Positions 1-5,376 of a DNA stretch of 5,376 nucleotides are shown one piece after another. This DNA comes from an uncultured Eubacteriaceae bacterium. GTDB lineage: Bacteria; Bacillota; Clostridia; Oscillospirales; Acutalibacteraceae. Under the pieces are notes generated by a model. It was not told the origin of the DNA. It worked only from the letters and a program-made list of their open reading frames with translations, and did no database searches. The position numbers and the translations under genes are program-made. How positions within the stretch are numbered: position 1 is the stretch's first letter; the number at the start of each line of letters is the position of its first letter. The stretch covers positions 1 to 5,376 of the forward strand of contig CALCVR010000206.1 in NCBI GenBank assembly GCA_937905915.1, written 5' to 3'.

Positions 1-961
1 GTTCTTCCTGACGCAGTTCATGAAAACGCCGTTCCAATTGGCCTCGTCTTTCATTGATTTCGTCGATGCGCTGTTTGGCATTTTTCGACTGAATGCGTTT
101 CTCTTCCGCCCGCTTCAGAAGTTCCTCAATCTGGCTTGCAATCGCTCTATTCTGCGCTTCATAAGACTTAATCTCCTGATGCAGCTGCTGTTGTCTGCCT
201 GCCTGCCCTTCCAGACGCATTTGTAGATCCTGGATGGCACTGTGTAAAGCATCTAGATCCTTTTGGGAGGAAAGCAGGTCCAGACGGATCTGTTCACTTT
301 GCGCCGTCAAAGCGTCCCTTTTTTGCTGTAGTGCGTCCTGCCCGCCAGCCAATTGTGCTATTTGGGCTTCCAGCTGCGCTTTTTCCCGATAGATCTGATC
401 AGCGCGGGCCATGGCCGTTTCCTGCTGCTTGATCAGTTTTTCTCTTTCACCTGTGGATCGGTCTGCTTCTGTTTGAAGTTGCTGCCGGTTTTTCTGCGCC
501 GCCGCCAGTTGCTCCCGCAATCTCTTCAGTTCGCTTTCCAAGCGGATTCGATCTTCATTAGCGGTGGCCAGTTCACCCTTTGTCCCGCTCAGCCGAGCCT
601 CCTCCGCCGCCAAAGCCTGCTCGGCTGCATGCAAAAAGGTCTTAGCTTGCTCGGCCTGGGACGAAAGGCTATCGGCTTTTTGTTTTAAGGCATCGATCTC
701 ATTGCGGCGGCTCAAAAGTCCGGCCCCTTTGACGTGGGAACCGCCGGTTAGAGATCCTCCAGCATTGACGACCTGGCCGTCTAAGGTGACTACACGGAAT
801 CGGTAATGATATCGTTTTGCAATGGCTGTGGCGCTGTCCAGATCCTCGGCCACTACGGTTCTTCCCAACAGGGACAAAAAAATCCCCTCATACTGCCGGT
901 CAAATTGGATGAGGTCCGAAGCGACGCCTACAAATCCCCAGCAGTCGTCTAGATCGGATTC
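1..961 (-). CDS. smc: SMC chromosome-partition ATPase, part downstream of a frameshift (second hinge half and returning coiled coil); runs off left edge
   Basis: Read from 961 down to the window edge, this frame is open for 320 codons with no stop and continues the SMC protein whose N-terminal part lies in the neighbouring frame. Its first ~75 residues are the second half of the SMC hinge: a GFVGVASDL stretch, then LLGRTVVAEDLD, YRFRVVTLDG and the hinge-closing glycine-rich GGSLTGGS (about 737-760). From about residue 85 to the edge it is a long, proline-free, Glu/Gln/Arg/Leu-rich helix with heptad character, the arm that returns antiparallel to the ATPase head. The C-terminal head half (signature motif, Walker B, D-loop), about 280 residues by comparison with the usual ~1180, would lie outside the window. 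No credible start codon with a ribosome binding site was seen for this piece, so it is not likely a gene of its own but the rest of smc after a one-base frame break. Confidence 0.93.
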
Positions 962-2708
962 CGAGCCTGCGCCCCTGGATGGAACTGATGGGCAAAAAAG
1001 TGGCCCTGCCTCCCCGATTGCTTTTGAGGTGCTGGATAGCCGCTTTGGCTTCGGACTCCGTGGAGGTAACGATATTCTGCATCGCCCCTCCCAATGCCGT
1101 CTCCACCGCTAGTGCATAATCCCCCGGCACCTGGATCAGGCGGGAAATTGGGCCGTGGATCCCCTTGAGCACCCCACGCTTGGCCTGCTTCATAATAAGC
1201 TTGACGCTTTGGGTGAACCCTTCCAGGCTGCGCTCCATGTCCTCTAACAGGGAGATGCGGCGCTGCATCTCGGAAGTATCCAGCCTGAGCTGATCGGCCG
1301 AACGTTTGCATTGGGCCACCTTTTCCCGCCGGGACGCCACTCGAATCTCATATCCCTTCGCCATGTTGCCAAGGGATTGGATTTCATTTTCAAGCTTTTC
1401 AAGCCCTTGTTCCAAGTCCTCCAAATCAGCTTTGGTCTCCTGGATGACCCGGGTATGTTGATCCATGGCATGGGCCGCCGTCTCCATTCGTTGATCCAGC
1501 GCCTGGATGGCGGATTGTGCTGTTACTGCTTCCACCCTAGCGTCAGCGGCACTGGATACCAAACGGTTAAGTGACGACGACAATTTTTCCATTTGGCTGG
1601 AATGCCCTTGGCTTTGATGGATAAGCGTCTCCATCTCCTGCCCCACCTGCTCGAGCCTCTGAGAAAGCTGCCGTTTTGTCTCATCAATTTTCTGTATGCT
1701 CTCTTTGCGGGATTCCATATCCCGCCTTAACTGCTCATCGGTGGAGGATGATTGCTTTAATTCCTCTTCCAACCGGGCAATGGACTGCCGATTATGGGAG
1801 ACCGTGTTCTCCAGCACCTGGACCTGTCCCTCCGTGCGGACCGCTTCCTCCTCCAACTGGACGGAGGAACGGCGGATCTCATCGATGAGTACCGACTGAC
1901 GGGCGCTCTGGGACTGCACTTCCTCCATTTCGGATTCTATGCTTTCCAATTTCTTTTCCAGGTCGTTGTGCTGGCCTTGCGCTACTAGGATCTTCTGTTC
2001 GTGATCCCGCAGGATTTCGCCTGATCGGTCGATCTGGCGCATCCAAATGCCCAATTCTAACGTCCGCTTTTGCTCCGCGTAAGTCAAGAACCTCTGCGCT
2101 TTTTCCGCCTGTTCCTTTAATGGGCCGACGCGGCTTTCCAACTCGGATAAAATATCCCGCAGACGAATCAAATTCTCCTCGGACTTTTCCAATCTTCGCT
2201 CGGCTTCCTGCTTGCGGTAGCGGTATTTGGAGATGCCTGCCGCTTCCTCAAAAATCTCGCGCCGGTCCTCCGAACGGGAGGACACAATATCAGCGATCTT
2301 ACCCTGCCCGATAATGGAATATCCATCCCGGCCGAGGCCGGTATCCATAAACAGCTCGTTGATATCCTTCAGCCGTACATTGGTCTTGTTGAGCATATAT
2401 TCTGAATCCCCCGACCGGTAATACCGGCGGGTAACGGTGACCACATCTTTGTCAAAATCAATAAGGGAGACTTCTGCAAATCCCTGAGCCTTCCGGGTCG
2501 CGGCGCCGGCAAACACCACATCCTCCATTTTGGCGCCGCGAAGGGTACGGGTGGACTGTTCTCCCAGCACCCAGCGAACCGCATCGCTGATGTTGCTTTT
2601 GCCGCTGCCGTTGGGACCTACTACTGCTGTAATACCGGCGCCAAAGGACAGCTTGGTTTTGTCCGGAAAAGACTTAAAACCTTGGATCTCCAACGATGTA
2701 AGCAGCAT
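900..2708 (-). CDS. smc: SMC chromosome-partition ATPase, N-terminal head, first coiled coil and first hinge half; frame broken near 960
   Basis: SMC is the ATPase of the bacterial condensin Smc-ScpAB, which loops and separates newly copied chromosomes. The start ATG at 2706-2708 follows a strong AAAGGAGG. The N-terminal head shows the family start (LEIQGFKSF), Walker A GPNGSGKS at residues 31-38, the arginine-finger region around R57 (LRG..MEDVVF) and the Q-loop IIGQGKI near residue 135, followed by FEEAAGISKYR at 153-163. Residues ~165-505 form a long coiled coil. The hinge starts near 510 (RGVLKGIHGPIS) and includes GGRATFLPIS at 566-575. True SMC sequence ends at about codon 582; the remaining ~20 residues, rich in Arg, are out-of-frame translation ending in TGA at 900-902. 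The protein continues in the next frame from 961. Last gene of the visible operon, 20 bases after the radical SAM gene; ftsY often follows in related genomes but is outside the window. Confidence 0.95.
   Translation of the reverse strand: MLLTSLEIQGFKSFPDKTKLSFGAGITAVVGPNGSGKSNISDAVRWVLGEQSTRTLRGAKMEDVVFAGAATRKAQGFAEVSLIDFDKDVVTVTRRYYRSGDSEYMLNKTNVRLKDINELFMDTGLGRDGYSIIGQGKIADIVSSRSEDRREIFEEAAGISKYRYRKQEAERRLEKSEENLIRLRDILSELESRVGPLKEQAEKAQRFLTYAEQKRTLELGIWMRQIDRSGEILRDHEQKILVAQGQHNDLEKKLESIESEMEEVQSQSARQSVLIDEIRRSSVQLEEEAVRTEGQVQVLENTVSHNRQSIARLEEELKQSSSTDEQLRRDMESRKESIQKIDETKRQLSQRLEQVGQEMETLIHQSQGHSSQMEKLSSSLNRLVSSAADARVEAVTAQSAIQALDQRMETAAHAMDQHTRVIQETKADLEDLEQGLEKLENEIQSLGNMAKGYEIRVASRREKVAQCKRSADQLRLDTSEMQRRISLLEDMERSLEGFTQSVKLIMKQAKRGVLKGIHGPISRLIQVPGDYALAVETALGGAMQNIVTSTESEAKAAIQHLKSNRGGRATFLPISSIQGRRLGIRSRRLLGICRRRFGPHPI
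937..978 (-). other. smc: Frameshift inside the smc hinge
   Basis: Conserved hinge sequence is in one frame down to about 974 (ATFLPISSIQG) and in the next from about 937 (GFVGVASDL). To rejoin them one base must be skipped, so the window carries one extra base or lacks two. Both frames are open between 903 and 1108, so stops alone do not place the break; homology does. Two candidate sites: the GGGG run read from 975 to 972, or the GG at 962-961. Removing a G at the latter gives IQGRRLESD, which keeps an arginine where B. subtilis Smc has one (from memory); removing one from the run gives IQGAGSESD. Confidence 0.9.
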
Positions 2709-2718
2709 CTCTGCGGCG

Positions 2719-2726
2719 CCTCCTTT
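2719..2726 (-). promoter_or_regulatory. Ribosome binding site of smc
   Basis: AAAGGAGG on the minus strand, 10 bases before the smc ATG, lying entirely in the 20-base gap after the radical SAM stop. It is a near-perfect anti-16S match and fixes the smc start. Confidence 0.9.
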
Positions 2727-2728
2727 CT

Positions 2729-3724
2729 TTACAGTATCCGGACGGTCCCTTTGGGGACATCGCTTTTCCCTATCACCTTACTATCATATCCTATTTGCCG
2801 TAACTTGTCCAGATTTTGCCTCTTCTGCCCGATCATCTTGGACATATCAGACGGATGTACCCCTAATGTCACAGGGCCTCTGGGCACATCATCGGCTTGA
2901 AGCATATCCAAAGCCCGATGCAAAAAGCGCCTGCTTTCACACAGTTCTCCAAACGCCGGATGCCACGGGCCACTGAGCATCCCGGTTTCAACACCGCCTC
3001 CCGCATGCAGTCCCACACGGATGACGCGGATCCCTTTTTCCTCAAATTGATCCATCAGATGGGCGCACAGTTCCACCGCTTCCTCAAGGGATTGGGGACG
3101 ATACTCTCCCTGTTCCCAAAGCTGCGCAAGCCGCGTTCTCTCCATTACGATAGTTGGGTAGATTCGCACGGTATCGGGTTTCAATTGTATCAGCCGGTTG
3201 GCGGTATCCTTATCGATTTGAGGCGTGCTGCCGTATAGGCCGGTCATCATCTGAAAGCCTAGGGAAATGCCTCGTTCCCGGATCAGACTGGATGCTTGTT
3301 CCACCTGGGCGGCAGTATGTCCTCTCCCGTTAAGGGACAACACTCTGTCATCCATGCTCTGAGCGCCCAATTCCACCGATGTGACGCCGTATTGGCAAAG
3401 CACATCCAAAACTTCCCGATCAATGGCATCGGGACGGGTGGAGAGACGTATCCCCAAAAAGCCGGCTTTGAGAAAAGGCTCTGCCGTTTGCAGATAATCC
3501 ATCATCATCCGCCTGGGGAGGGCGGTAAAGCTGCCGCCGAAAAAAGCGATTTCCGATTTCCCTATCCGATCCCCCAACTGACAGGCAGCCTTCTCCAACT
3601 GATCGGCCACTTGCCGGGGCGTTATGATGTCCGGCACGCCTGAGATACTCCGCTGATTGCAGAAGCTGCACCGATGTTTGCATCCTAAATGCGGGATAAA
3701 AAAAGCGACGTTTGCGTGGTTCAT
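2729..3724 (-). CDS. Elp3-like radical SAM protein without acetyltransferase domain, function unknown
   Basis: A 331-residue radical SAM enzyme. C15, C19 and C22 form the CxxxCxxC motif that binds the 4Fe-4S cluster used to cleave S-adenosylmethionine. Further family landmarks are FFGGSFTAL (61-69), LSTRPDAI (94-101), VELGAQSMDDRVL (117-129), the RGHT at 134-137, MMTGLYG (159-165) and RIYPTIVMERTRL (187-199). This set matches the Elp3/MiaB/NifB-type domain, and the VELGAQS and RIYPT stretches look most like Elp3. True Elp3 proteins are about 500 residues or more with a GNAT acetyltransferase domain at the C-terminus; that is absent. The C-terminus instead holds a GVHPSDMSKMIGQKRQN stretch (about 289-305) that I recall only from clostridial relatives. 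The start ATG overlaps the rnc TGA (ATGA at 3721-3724) with only a weak GGGA upstream, so translation is probably coupled to rnc. The substrate is unknown; an RNA modification role is only a guess from the Elp3 likeness and the rnc neighbour. Confidence 0.88.
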   Translation of the reverse strand: MNHANVAFFIPHLGCKHRCSFCNQRSISGVPDIITPRQVADQLEKAACQLGDRIGKSEIAFFGGSFTALPRRMMMDYLQTAEPFLKAGFLGIRLSTRPDAIDREVLDVLCQYGVTSVELGAQSMDDRVLSLNGRGHTAAQVEQASSLIRERGISLGFQMMTGLYGSTPQIDKDTANRLIQLKPDTVRIYPTIVMERTRLAQLWEQGEYRPQSLEEAVELCAHLMDQFEEKGIRVIRVGLHAGGGVETGMLSGPWHPAFGELCESRRFLHRALDMLQADDVPRGPVTLGVHPSDMSKMIGQKRQNLDKLRQIGYDSKVIGKSDVPKGTVRIL

Positions 3725-4398
3725 TTGCCGTATCCCATCAATTCCAAAGCCTCCCGCGCCGCCTGCTGTTCAGCGTTCTTTTTGCTGCGGCCGCTCCCTT
3801 TTCCAATAGGGTTGGAATTGAGCCGCACCTCTACGGTAAACCGTTTGTCGTGATCCGGACCGCTTTCCCCCAGCAGCACATAGGTTAGCTTTTCCTCGGG
3901 ATTCTGCTGCACAATCTCTTGCAATGCCGTCTTATAATCCTTAAATGCCTGCTTCTGATGGCTCTCCAGTTCTTTCTCCACAAAATGCAGCACAAATTCC
4001 CGGGCGGGATCCATCCCTCCGTCCAAATAAATGGCGGCAATCACCGCCTCAAAGGCGTCGGCTAAAATAGAGGGGCGTTTACGTCCTCCCATCTGCTGCT
4101 CCCCTTTGCCCAGGAGAAGGCATTCCCCTAAATCGATCTGCTCGGCAAAACGGCGCAGCGATTGCTCGCAAACCAAAGAGGCCCTCAAGCGGGTGAGTTC
4201 CCCCTCCGGCATCTTGGTGTGATTATAAAGGTAGTCGGATACCACAATACTCAGCACCGAGTCCCCCAAAAATTCCAGACGCTCATTGCACACAACCCCT
4301 TTTTTGACCTCATTGGCATACGACGAATGGGTCAACGCGGTGTGAAGCAGGTTTTGATTCTTAAAATGATACCCAATTCGATCCTGTATCTTGTTCAT
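3721..4398 (-). CDS. rnc: Ribonuclease III
   Basis: RNase III cuts double-stranded RNA, mainly in rRNA precursor maturation and in turnover of structured mRNA, acting as a dimer with Mg2+. The 225-residue product has an N-terminal endonuclease domain with the signature NERLEFLGDS; acidic catalytic residues are E42, D46, D115 and E118, each one position after their E. coli counterparts (E41, D45, D114, E117). After a linker, residues ~155-225 form a dsRNA-binding domain with DYKTALQE at its start and a basic KGSGRSKKNAEQQAA helix at its end. Length is normal for the family. The start chosen is ATG at 4396-4398, because GGAG at 4407-4410 sits 8 bases before it; an in-frame GTG at 4405-4407 overlaps that site and is unlikely. 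The gene follows acpP by 53 bases containing a hairpin, and its TGA overlaps the next gene. Nothing looks missing or damaged. Confidence 0.97.
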   Translation of the reverse strand: MNKIQDRIGYHFKNQNLLHTALTHSSYANEVKKGVVCNERLEFLGDSVLSIVVSDYLYNHTKMPEGELTRLRASLVCEQSLRRFAEQIDLGECLLLGKGEQQMGGRKRPSILADAFEAVIAAIYLDGGMDPAREFVLHFVEKELESHQKQAFKDYKTALQEIVQQNPEEKLTYVLLGESGPDHDKRFTVEVRLNSNPIGKGSGRSKKNAEQQAAREALELMGYGK

Positions 4399-4404
4399 AC
4401 AATT

Positions 4405-4410
4405 CACTCC
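4405..4410 (-). promoter_or_regulatory. Ribosome binding site deciding the rnc start
   Basis: GGAGTG on the minus strand; the GGAG part ends 8 bases before ATG 4396-4398. It overlaps the alternative GTG at 4405-4407, which argues for the ATG. Confidence 0.82.
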
Positions 4411-4417
4411 GATAAAT

Positions 4418-4445
4418 ACAAATATCCCCTAACGGGGACATTTGT
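4418..4445 (-). promoter_or_regulatory. 12-bp hairpin between acpP and rnc (attenuator or RNA processing site)
   Basis: In minus-strand RNA the arms ACAAAUGUCCCC and GGGGAUAUUUGU pair along all 12 positions, with one G·U wobble, around a GUUA loop. The wobble becomes an A·C mismatch in plus-strand RNA, so the structure fits the transcribed strand. It begins 6 bases after the acpP stop and ends 7 bases before the rnc ribosome binding site. The sequence after the stem is only moderately U-rich, so a full intrinsic terminator is unlikely. A partial attenuator, a 3'-end stabiliser for upstream mRNA, or a cleavage site are the options; which one cannot be read from the sequence. Confidence 0.7.
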
Positions 4446-4451
4446 TGACTC

Positions 4452-4679
4452 TTATTCCAGATTGTCTTCTACAAAGCTGGCCAGATCCTCTACCGTTTCA
4501 AACCGGTCGGTTTGTTCCGGGCTTACTTCCACGCCATATTCACTTTCCAGCGCCATGACGAGATTGTCCATGGCCATCTCATCCACGCCTAGATCCTCTA
4601 AAGTCATAGAGGATCCAATGTTTGCTTCGTCCATTCCTAATTCATCGCTTAACAGACGGATGACTTTTTGAAGTATCAC
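4452..4679 (-). CDS. acpP: Acyl-carrier-protein homologue lacking the phosphopantetheine serine
   Basis: A very acidic 75-residue protein of normal ACP length and fold pattern: helix I (VIRLLSDELG), the loop leading to MTLEDLGVD, helix II (NLVMALESEYGVEV) and a final ETVEDLASFVEDNL. A normal ACP would read DSLDxxE at the start of helix II, with 4'-phosphopantetheine on the serine. Here residues 33-39 are D-E-M-A-M-D-N: serine is E34 (GAG at 4578-4580), and positions matching E. coli L37, D38 and E41 are M, A and N. No serine lies between residues 25 and 45, so a shifted attachment site is not available. The start is GTG at 4677-4679, 9 bases after AGGGGG; a longer GTG start at 4706 would swallow that site. 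It sits between plsX and rnc, the usual acpP place, so it would be named acpP automatically, but it probably cannot carry acyl groups. A regulatory or structural role is inference; a functional ACP is expected elsewhere in the genome. Confidence 0.9.
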   Translation of the reverse strand: MILQKVIRLLSDELGMDEANIGSSMTLEDLGVDEMAMDNLVMALESEYGVEVSPEQTDRFETVEDLASFVEDNLE

Positions 4680-4688
4680 CTGATATTT

Positions 4689-4695
4689 CCCCCTC
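4689..4695 (-). promoter_or_regulatory. Ribosome binding site deciding the start of the ACP-like gene
   Basis: GAGGGGG on the minus strand, 9 bases before GTG 4677-4679. It makes this GTG, rather than the upstream in-frame GTG at 4704-4706, the likely start and gives the usual ACP length. Confidence 0.82.
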
Positions 4696-4728
4696 AATGA
4701 TGTCACGCAGTACTACTATGGCTAAAAA

Positions 4729-5376
4729 TTACTCTTCTATTTCTTTTTCCTCTTTGGAGCGCTCGGCCAAAGATTCCGTAATGCGGTCGATGACGCCTTT
4801 CGAGGCAAAGTCGGCGGCCACACGGATAGCATTTTGGAAAGCCTTTGCATTGGAATTCCCATGGGCCTTAAAGACAGGGCGCAGTGTGCCAAGCAGAGGC
4901 GCCCCGCCTACTTCCTCAGTACTCATGCGTTTTTTGAGTTCCTTCATGCCGGGCATCACCATGGCCGCTGCCAGTTTCCCACGCATATTGCTTTTAAAGA
5001 TATCTTTGATCTGTCCTAGCAGAGAAGAGGCCAGTCCTTCTGTCAACTTGAGAATAATGTTTCCAGTAAAGCCGTCGCATACCAAAACATCGCAGTCTCC
5101 ATAAGGGATTTCTCTTGCTTCCACATTCCCTATAAAATTGACCGGGGCTTGCTGCAAAAGCTCAAAGGAATTGAGCTGCAATTCGCCGCCTTTGGTGGTT
5201 TCGGTCCCGATGTTGACAAGACCTACCTTTGGCTCGGCCCTGCCCATAACCGATTCCATATATACCGATCCCATAATGCCAAATTGGCGCAGCATTTCCG
5301 GACGGCAATCCACATTGGCTCCTACGTCCAGAAGCATAAAGTAATCTTTCGTGGAAGGCATCAGGGTAGCCAAAGC
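4729..5376 (-). CDS. plsX: Phosphate acyltransferase PlsX, C-terminal 215 residues; start off right edge
   Basis: PlsX is a peripheral membrane enzyme that converts acyl-ACP and phosphate to acyl-phosphate, the donor used by PlsY for the first acylation of glycerol-3-phosphate. The visible part begins inside the protein (ALATLMPS) and shows the family stretches LLDVGANVDC (15-24 of the visible part), VGLVNIGTETTKG (51-63), the conserved NVEAREIPYGDCDVLVCDGFTGNIILK (84-110), GGAPLLG (156-162) and KAHGNSNAKAF (169-179). Full-length PlsX is about 330-340 residues, so roughly the first 115-125 are outside the window. It ends in a charged tail (SKEEKEIEE) and TAA. A TTG at 5371-5373 is internal, not a start. 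The ACP-like gene follows after 49 bases; no fabD or fabG is between them, unlike in Bacillus. No damage is visible. Confidence 0.96.
   Translation of the reverse strand, partial: ALATLMPSTKDYFMLLDVGANVDCRPEMLRQFGIMGSVYMESVMGRAEPKVGLVNIGTETTKGGELQLNSFELLQQAPVNFIGNVEAREIPYGDCDVLVCDGFTGNIILKLTEGLASSLLGQIKDIFKSNMRGKLAAAMVMPGMKELKKRMSTEEVGGAPLLGTLRPVFKAHGNSNAKAFQNAIRVAADFASKGVIDRITESLAERSKEEKEIEE

Noticed and set aside
949..1311. Minus-strand 120-codon open frame over the smc hinge
   Set aside because: Its translation is Gly/Pro/Arg-rich and not SMC-like; it is the third frame of smc. The true continuation after the break is the frame read from 961.
2745..2758. Small inverted repeat GTCCC/GGGAC near the end of the radical SAM gene
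   Set aside because: Only 5 bp with a 4-base loop, inside coding sequence (the VPKGTV codons), with no T run after it; not supportable as a terminator.
2530..2976. Plus-strand open frame of 148 codons across the radical SAM–smc junction
   Set aside because: It lies antisense to two well-supported genes, its sequence is low-complexity and unlike any family I recognise, and no gene-like context supports it. Other plus-strand open frames are similar shadows.
4680..4706. Longer ACP start at GTG 4704-4706 (84 residues)
   Set aside because: It would place the GAGGGGG ribosome binding site inside the coding sequence and add nine residues not typical of ACPs.
4680..4728. Possible FapR-type operator or promoter in the plsX–acpP gap (AGTACT in the gap resembles part of a FapR box)
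   Set aside because: Only a six-base palindrome matches and the two-fold arms of a FapR box are missing; no convincing -35/-10 pair. The gap looks like a plain intra-operon spacer with a ribosome binding site.

Overview
The window is one co-directional gene block, all on the minus strand. Read in the direction of transcription (right to left) it holds the 3' two-thirds of plsX, a small acyl-carrier-protein gene, rnc (RNase III), a radical SAM protein related to Elp3, and most of smc, which runs off the left edge. The order plsX–acpP–rnc–smc is a classic Firmicutes arrangement. A radical SAM gene between rnc and smc, and no fabD/fabG between plsX and acpP, resembles layouts known from Clostridia. 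Strong AGGAGG-type ribosome binding sites and mixed, moderate-GC codon use agree. An anaerobic clostridial (possibly Oscillospiraceae-like) bacterium is an inference from layout and protein style; no species can be named.

Right part (4452–5376): plsX makes acyl-phosphate from acyl-ACP for phospholipid synthesis. It is followed after 49 bases by a 75-residue ACP-fold protein. This ACP is the most surprising gene here: the invariant serine that carries 4'-phosphopantetheine (the DSL motif) is replaced by glutamate (DEM), and neighbouring recognition positions of helix II are changed too. It looks unable to carry acyl chains, yet keeps its place, ribosome binding site, length and fold-defining residues.

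Middle (2729–4451): a 53-base gap between acpP and rnc is mostly filled by a 12-bp hairpin just before the rnc ribosome binding site. rnc has all catalytic residues and a C-terminal dsRNA-binding domain. Its TGA overlaps the ATG of the radical SAM gene (ATGA), so those two are probably translationally coupled.

Left part (1–2708): smc starts 20 bases after the radical SAM stop with a strong ribosome binding site. The reading frame breaks inside the hinge domain near position 960. The N-terminal head, first coiled-coil arm and first half of the hinge are in one frame; the second half of the hinge and the returning coiled coil are in the next. One extra base, or a two-base loss, explains it. As smc is usually important for growth, a sequencing or assembly error is the simplest cause, but a real lesion cannot be excluded. 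No RNA genes, mobile elements, CRISPR arrays or origins were seen, and no stretch over 300 bases lacks a gene.
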